From NCBI RefSeq assembly GCF_018780585.1, contig NZ_JADMJL010000016.1, positions 220,766-284,765 on the forward strand: 64,000 nt of DNA, read 5' to 3'. This document shows positions 59,835-64,000 of the stretch, in pieces (the stretch's first letter is position 1; each line of letters opens with the position of its first letter). A program made the translations under genes and the position numbers. Below the pieces are notes generated by a model that ran no database searches, was not told where the DNA came from, and saw nothing but the letters and a program-made list of their open reading frames with translations. This DNA comes from Methyloversatilis discipulorum (GTDB lineage: Bacteria; Pseudomonadota; Gammaproteobacteria; Burkholderiales; Rhodocyclaceae).

Positions 59835-61307
59835 TCATGGCGTCTGACCGAAGATCTGGTGCAGCTTCATGACCGCATCCTCGTAGCCTTCGCGCTCGTC
59901 CATGCGCTGCTGCAGGAAGGCCTCCAGCGTCGGGAACATGTTCACCGCCTGGTCCAGTTGCGGGTCGGAGCCGGGGGCATAGGCGCCGACGGCGATCAGG
60001 TCGCGTGCACGCTGATAGCGTGACCAGTAGCCCTTGAAGCGGCGCACCAGATCGAAATGACTGGGTTTGACCAGGCCGTGCATGGCGCGCGATACGGACT
60101 GTTCGATATCGATCGCCGGGTAGTGGCCGGAGTCGGCCAGCTGGCGCGTGAGCACGAAGTGGCCGTCGAGGATGGCGCGTGCCGAGTCGGCGATCGGGTC
60201 CTGCTGGTCGTCGCCTTCGGCCAGCACGGTGTAGAAGGCGGTGATCGAACCACCACCTTCCGGGCCGTTGCCGGCGCGCTCGACCAGCTGTGGCAGCCGC
60301 GCGAACACGCTCGGCGGGTAACCGCGGGTGACGGGCGGCTCGCCGATGGCCAGCGCGATTTCGCGTTGCGCCATCGCATAGCGGGTCAGCGAATCCATGA
60401 TGAGCAGCACGTGCCGCCCCTGGTCGCGGAACCATTCCGCCACCGTCGTCGCATAGGCGGCACCTTGCAGCCGCATCAGCGGGCTGGTGTCGGCAGGTGC
60501 TGCGACCACCACCGAACGCTTCAGTCCGGCGGCGCCGAGAATCTGTTCGATGAATTCCTTCACCTCGCGGCCCCGTTCGCCGATCAGCCCGACCACCACG
60601 ACCTCGGCGGAAGTGAAGCGCGCCATCATGCCCAGCAGCACCGACTTGCCGACGCCGGAGCCGGCGAACAGGCCGACGCGCTGGCCGCGGCCGACGGTGA
60701 GCAGCGAATTGATCGAGCGGATGCCGGTGTCCATCGTGCGCTTGATCGGCTCGCGCAGCAGCGGGTTGACCGCGCGGCTGGCGACCGAGCGCGAATGGCG
60801 GGTGACGATGGGCCCCATGCCGTCGAGCGGACGGCCAGCGCCGTCGACCACGCGGCCGAGCAGGGCATCGCCGACCGGCAGGTGCTTGGCGCGGTCGGAG
60901 GCGCGACGTCGCGGCTCCAGCCGCTCGGTCGGTGTTGGTCGTTGCGGAGCGGTTTCGAGCGGGATGACCTGGGCACCCGGTGCGAGGCCGACCACGTCGT
61001 CGGTTGGCATCATGAACAGCTTTTCGCCGTTGAAGCCGACCACCTCCGCTTCGCAGCTGTTGCCGCCCGGCACCATGATGCGGCAGCCGGAACCCAGCGG
61101 CAGTTTGAGGCCGGCCGCTTCCATCACCAGACCGTTGATGCGGGTCAGGCGACCGGCGTGCTGATACGGATTGACGCGTCCGGCGAGCGTGCCGCAGTCG
61201 GTCAGGAAGCCGGACCACTTGCGCACATGCACATTCGGTTTGCCGGCCGCCTCCGGTTGCTCGTCCGTGCTGTCCGCGCTGTCCGGCTCCAACGTCGATT
61301 CAGTCAT
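59835..61307 (-). CDS. fliI: Flagellum-specific ATPase FliI
   Basis: 490 residues from ATG 61307 ([10 protein letters not shown]); ATG 61328 would add seven residues. Walker A is [11 protein letters not shown], and the F1-ATPase-like Walker B and following text are [21 protein letters not shown]. It has an acidic N-terminal tail of about 30 residues. It hydrolyses ATP to load substrates into the flagellar type III export gate. It overlaps fliH by eight bases. Confidence 0.95.
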   Translation of the reverse strand: MTESTLEPDSADSTDEQPEAAGKPNVHVRKWSGFLTDCGTLAGRVNPYQHAGRLTRINGLVMEAAGLKLPLGSGCRIMVPGGNSCEAEVVGFNGEKLFMMPTDDVVGLAPGAQVIPLETAPQRPTPTERLEPRRRASDRAKHLPVGDALLGRVVDGAGRPLDGMGPIVTRHSRSVASRAVNPLLREPIKRTMDTGIRSINSLLTVGRGQRVGLFAGSGVGKSVLLGMMARFTSAEVVVVGLIGERGREVKEFIEQILGAAGLKRSVVVAAPADTSPLMRLQGAAYATTVAEWFRDQGRHVLLIMDSLTRYAMAQREIALAIGEPPVTRGYPPSVFARLPQLVERAGNGPEGGGSITAFYTVLAEGDDQQDPIADSARAILDGHFVLTRQLADSGHYPAIDIEQSVSRAMHGLVKPSHFDLVRRFKGYWSRYQRARDLIAVGAYAPGSDPQLDQAVNMFPTLEAFLQQRMDEREGYEDAVMKLHQIFGQTP

Positions 61308-61986
61308 GTTCCAGCCACTCCGCGCCATCGACCAGCGATTCGACGATGCGGTCCCAGCGCGTCGGGACCGTGGCGTCGATCTGGCTGCCGCCGGATTCGA
61401 CCTTGCAGCCGCCGCGCGCGATGGCGCCGTCCTCGAAGATGCGGTGGCCGGCGTGCGTGAGCTGGTCGCCGATATGGCTGCGCACGACCGAGGCGTCTTC
61501 GGGGTTCAGATAGATGGCGGTGTGCTGGTGCGGCAACTGGTTGATCGCTTCGCGCACGACGGCGACCACCACCTCGGGATTCACACGTATGGTCTGGCGC
61601 ACGACGTTGCGCGCGATTTCGACGCCGAGGTTCAGTACCTCGCGGGCGATCGAATTGTCCAGTGCGGCGAGCGCCTCTTCCAGCTGCTCGACCACGCTGT
61701 GCAGGCGCATCGCTTCCATGCGCACGCGCGCCGTGCCCTCCTCGTAGCCGGCGGCATAACCCTCGCGGTGCGCCTCCTGCTGCAGCTTCTCGATGTCGTC
61801 CGCGGTGGGAAAGCGGAAGGGCGCCGGCGTCTCGTCGTCCGTGTCGGCCGCAGCCGCCTCCTCCGGCGCCATCGCGGGGGGAGGCGCTGGGTCGGCGTCG
61901 ACAGCCGGTTCGGGTGCCGGCGCAGGTGCCGACTCCGGCGTATCGAACACCGGCATCTGCCAGGCAGTGAAGGATTCGCTGTTCAT
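61300..61986 (-). CDS. fliH: Flagellar assembly protein FliH
   Basis: 228 residues. The N-terminal 60 residues are Pro/Ala/Glu-rich and disordered. A YEEGTARV helix with the G-x3-G-like [13 protein letters not shown] pattern starts near 72, and the C-terminal domain (about 110-228) ends [19 protein letters not shown]. FliH holds FliI inactive and ties it to the C-ring through FliN. Overlaps fliI by eight bases; 31 bases after fliG. Confidence 0.9.
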   Translation of the reverse strand: MNSESFTAWQMPVFDTPESAPAPAPEPAVDADPAPPPAMAPEEAAAADTDDETPAPFRFPTADDIEKLQQEAHREGYAAGYEEGTARVRMEAMRLHSVVEQLEEALAALDNSIAREVLNLGVEIARNVVRQTIRVNPEVVVAVVREAINQLPHQHTAIYLNPEDASVVRSHIGDQLTHAGHRIFEDGAIARGGCKVESGGSQIDATVPTRWDRIVESLVDGAEWLEHD

Positions 61987-62017
61987 CGTGCGCAGCCTGC
62001 CTCAGAGCGGGCCATCG

Positions 62018-63010
62018 TCAAAGCATTTCCTCGCCACCCTTGCCGCCCATGACGATCTGGCCTTCCTCGGCCAGACGGCGGGCGATCTTCAGGATTTCCT
62101 TCTGTTCGGCCTCGACTTCCGACAGCTTCACCGGACCGCGACCTTCGAGGTCTTCGCGCAGCGCCTCGGCGGCGCGCGAGGACATGTTCTTGAATATCTT
62201 CTCGCGCAACTCCGGCGAGGCACCCTTGAGCGACAGCACCAGCTGATCGCCGCTGACTTCGCGCAGCAGCGTCTGGATGCCGCGGTCGTCGATGTCCAGC
62301 AGGTTCTCGAACACGAACATTTCGTCGACGATCTTCTGCGCCAGATCGGCGTCGTATTCCTTCACCGCATCGAGGATGGCCGACTCGTTGGCGCTGCCGA
62401 CGAAGCCGAGGATTTCCGCGGTGGCCTTGATGCCGCCCAGCGTCGTCTTCTTCATCTTGGCCGAACCCGACAGCACGCGCGACATCGCTTCGTTCAACTC
62501 GCGCAGCGCGACCGGCTGCACGCCGTCCAGCGTGGCGATGCGCAGCACGACGTCGTTGCGCAGCCGCTCCACGAAGAGCTTGAGCACTTCGGCCGCCTGG
62601 TCGAATTCCAGGTGGGTCAGGATGGTGGCGATGATCTGCGGGTGCTCGTTCTTGATCAGGTTGGCGATGGTGGCGGCATCGAGCCACTTCAGGCCCTCGA
62701 TGCCGGCGGTGTCGGAGTCGTTCAGGATGCGCGACAGCAGGTGACCGGCGCGTTCCTCGCCCAGCGCCTTGGTGAGCATGTTGCGGATCAGCGTCTCGTC
62801 GGCCGACACGCGGCTGCCGGCGGCGGTCGCCTCGTCGAACAGGTCGAGCACGGCCTGCACCTTCTCACGCGGCACGTTCTTCAGTCCGGCCATCGCAGTG
62901 CCGATCTTCTGCACCTCTCGCGGGCCGAGGTGGCGCAGCACCTCGGCGGCGGCGTCCTCGCCCAGCGTCACCAGCAGCAGGGCACTGCGTTCGATTCCAT
63001 CGTCATTCAT
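62018..63010 (-). CDS. fliG: Flagellar motor switch protein FliG
   Basis: 330 residues, the usual length. N-terminal domain near 1-100 (RSALLLVTLGEDAAAEVLRHLGPREVQKIG), the middle domain with the EHPQ motif (LIKNEHPQIIATILTHL), and the C-terminal domain with torque helix charged residues (AIREDL-like SRAAEALREDLEGRGPVKLSEVEAEQ). It couples stator ion flow to rotor movement. It overlaps the fliF end by eight bases. Confidence 0.95.
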   Translation of the reverse strand: MNDDGIERSALLLVTLGEDAAAEVLRHLGPREVQKIGTAMAGLKNVPREKVQAVLDLFDEATAAGSRVSADETLIRNMLTKALGEERAGHLLSRILNDSDTAGIEGLKWLDAATIANLIKNEHPQIIATILTHLEFDQAAEVLKLFVERLRNDVVLRIATLDGVQPVALRELNEAMSRVLSGSAKMKKTTLGGIKATAEILGFVGSANESAILDAVKEYDADLAQKIVDEMFVFENLLDIDDRGIQTLLREVSGDQLVLSLKGASPELREKIFKNMSSRAAEALREDLEGRGPVKLSEVEAEQKEILKIARRLAEEGQIVMGGKGGEEML

Positions 63011-64000
63011 CGCCGCTCACCCAGTGCTTGATCACTTCGGCCACCGCCTTCGGATCGTTCTTCGCGAATTCGCGCGCCGATTCGAGCTTCGTTTCGAAGT
63101 CGAGCTGGGCCCGCGCTTCCGGAGACATTTCGATCTGCGCCGCCGAGCCGCCGGCCAGAGCGCCCGGGATGGGCTGGCCGTTCTCGTCGAGTGTCACGTC
63201 GCGAACTTCCGGCTCGTTCTCGTCCGCTTCTGCCGGCGTGGTCAGATTGCGCACCAGCGGGCGCAGCACGCCGAGCAGCAGGTAGGCGGCGACGCCAGCG
63301 ACCAGCAGATACTTCAGCAGTTCGCGCGCGAAGCCCATGGTTTCCGGGTCTTTCCACAGCGGCGTTTCGGGCGCTGCATCGACCACTTCGGTGAAAGGCG
63401 CGGAGGCGACATTGATCGTGTCGCCACGACCTTCGTTGAAGCCCATCGCCTCACGCGTCAGCGCGGTGATGCGCTGGATCTCCTCCTCGTTCAACGGCAC
63501 CTGTACCACCTTGCCGTCCTTGTCGGTCTCGGTCTTGTGGTTCACCAGCACCGCCACCGACAGCCGCTTGATCTGGCCGACCGACTGGCGGACGTGCTGC
63601 ACCGTCTTGTCGAGCTCGTAATTGGTGGTCGAATCCTTGCGCGTATTGATCGGCAGCATTGCCGGCTGGCCGTTGGCGCCTTCGACCGCCGGCGTGCCCG
63701 GCGCGGGCGGCGTGGTGACCGGCGCGGTGGCCGGTGTCGGCGGCTGGTTGGTCAGCGCGCCCGGCACGCCGGCGGCATTCGGCTGATTGGTTTCCGACTC
63801 GCTGAGCTGCTGGCTGCGAATGGCCGCGTTCGGCGTCGGGTTGGGTTTGTAGGTTTCCGCCGTCTGTTCGGCCTGGTTGAAGTCGATGTCGGCCGCCGTC
63901 TGCACGCGGTAATTGCCGCGGCCGACCAGCGGTTCGAGGATGCCTTCGATACGCCGTACGGTGGCTGCCTCGATCTCGCTCACATACTTCAGCTGAGTCG
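63003..64000 (-). CDS. fliF: Flagellar MS-ring protein FliF, C-terminal part (5' end outside window)
   Basis: The frame is open to the window edge, giving at least 332 residues of the usual 550. The visible part starts LKYVSEIEAATVRRIEGILEPLVG, continues through the periplasmic ring-building fold and a Pro/Gln/Thr-rich insertion, and has the second membrane helix near 225-245 from the first visible residue (LLKYLLVAGVAAYLLLGVLRPLV). The cytoplasmic tail binds FliG. GTG 63983 is an internal codon, not the start. Confidence 0.93.
   Translation of the reverse strand, partial: TQLKYVSEIEAATVRRIEGILEPLVGRGNYRVQTAADIDFNQAEQTAETYKPNPTPNAAIRSQQLSESETNQPNAAGVPGALTNQPPTPATAPVTTPPAPGTPAVEGANGQPAMLPINTRKDSTTNYELDKTVQHVRQSVGQIKRLSVAVLVNHKTETDKDGKVVQVPLNEEEIQRITALTREAMGFNEGRGDTINVASAPFTEVVDAAPETPLWKDPETMGFARELLKYLLVAGVAAYLLLGVLRPLVRNLTTPAEADENEPEVRDVTLDENGQPIPGALAGGSAAQIEMSPEARAQLDFETKLESAREFAKNDPKAVAEVIKHWVSGDE

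Overview
The window is high-GC (roughly two-thirds G+C by eye), gene-dense DNA from a Gram-negative bacterium. A long polar flagellar operon, several PEP-CTERM proteins, a fused MaeB malic enzyme, an H1-like Ala/Lys-rich protein, NasT/NrtABD nitrate uptake and a short eat-eutBC ethanolamine operon together point to a betaproteobacterium. Rhodocyclales, something like Methyloversatilis, is my best guess from gene content only; no rRNA or tRNA is present to test it.

Layout, left to right. 1-1437: end of an H1-like gene, its terminator, a possible gene relic and a lytic transglycosylase. 1612-9022: maeB, a patatin phospholipase, a PbpG-type peptidase and lutABC for lactate oxidation. 9135-14319: a TonB receptor, a BarA-like hybrid kinase convergent with a NarL-type regulator, and cbiX. 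14422-16496: a receiver/HATPase and receiver/PP2C pair. 16550-20797: a nitrate locus in which a sigma-54 promoter drives nasT and a second sigma-54 promoter drives a leader RNA with an ANTAR-type hairpin and a terminator, then nrtABD. 20920-24927: a two-component pair, an EF-hand protein and a PEP-CTERM protein behind a Fur-box promoter. 24945-28326 (minus): two multiheme cytochromes, rfaE2 and a diiron protein.

28527-36800 is the most coherent regulated unit. A CarH/LitR-type B12 photoreceptor repressor faces, across two perfect FIX-like palindromes and a sigma-70 promoter, a run of nine plus-strand genes: small exported protein, glutathione peroxidase, FAD oxidase, DUF1365, Cfa-like methyltransferase, chalcone-isomerase-like protein, MFS carrier, DUF3833 lipoprotein and SDR. 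This looks like a light and singlet-oxygen lipid-modification operon. Then come a PepSY-TM protein, a small membrane protein and aroC.

40510-45168 is a lower-GC block: an array of GGGAA/TTCCC inverted repeats, a TonB receptor and two homologous PEP-CTERM proteins in tandem. 45168-49645 carries an Old Yellow Enzyme/DUF1348 pair under a TetR regulator with two clear operators, REP-like repeats, mtfA and a 42-residue exported peptide gene whose Shine-Dalgarno matches the 16S tail over 14 bases. 50079-55882 is the ethanolamine locus (eutR, eat, eutB, a porin gene split by an in-frame amber codon, eutC). 55977-64000 (minus) is the flagellar operon fliF(partial)-G-H-I-J-K-L-M-N, with a sigma-54 promoter before fliK and a CRP-like palindrome before fliJ.

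All functions are read from motifs, length and context. No similarity search was run.
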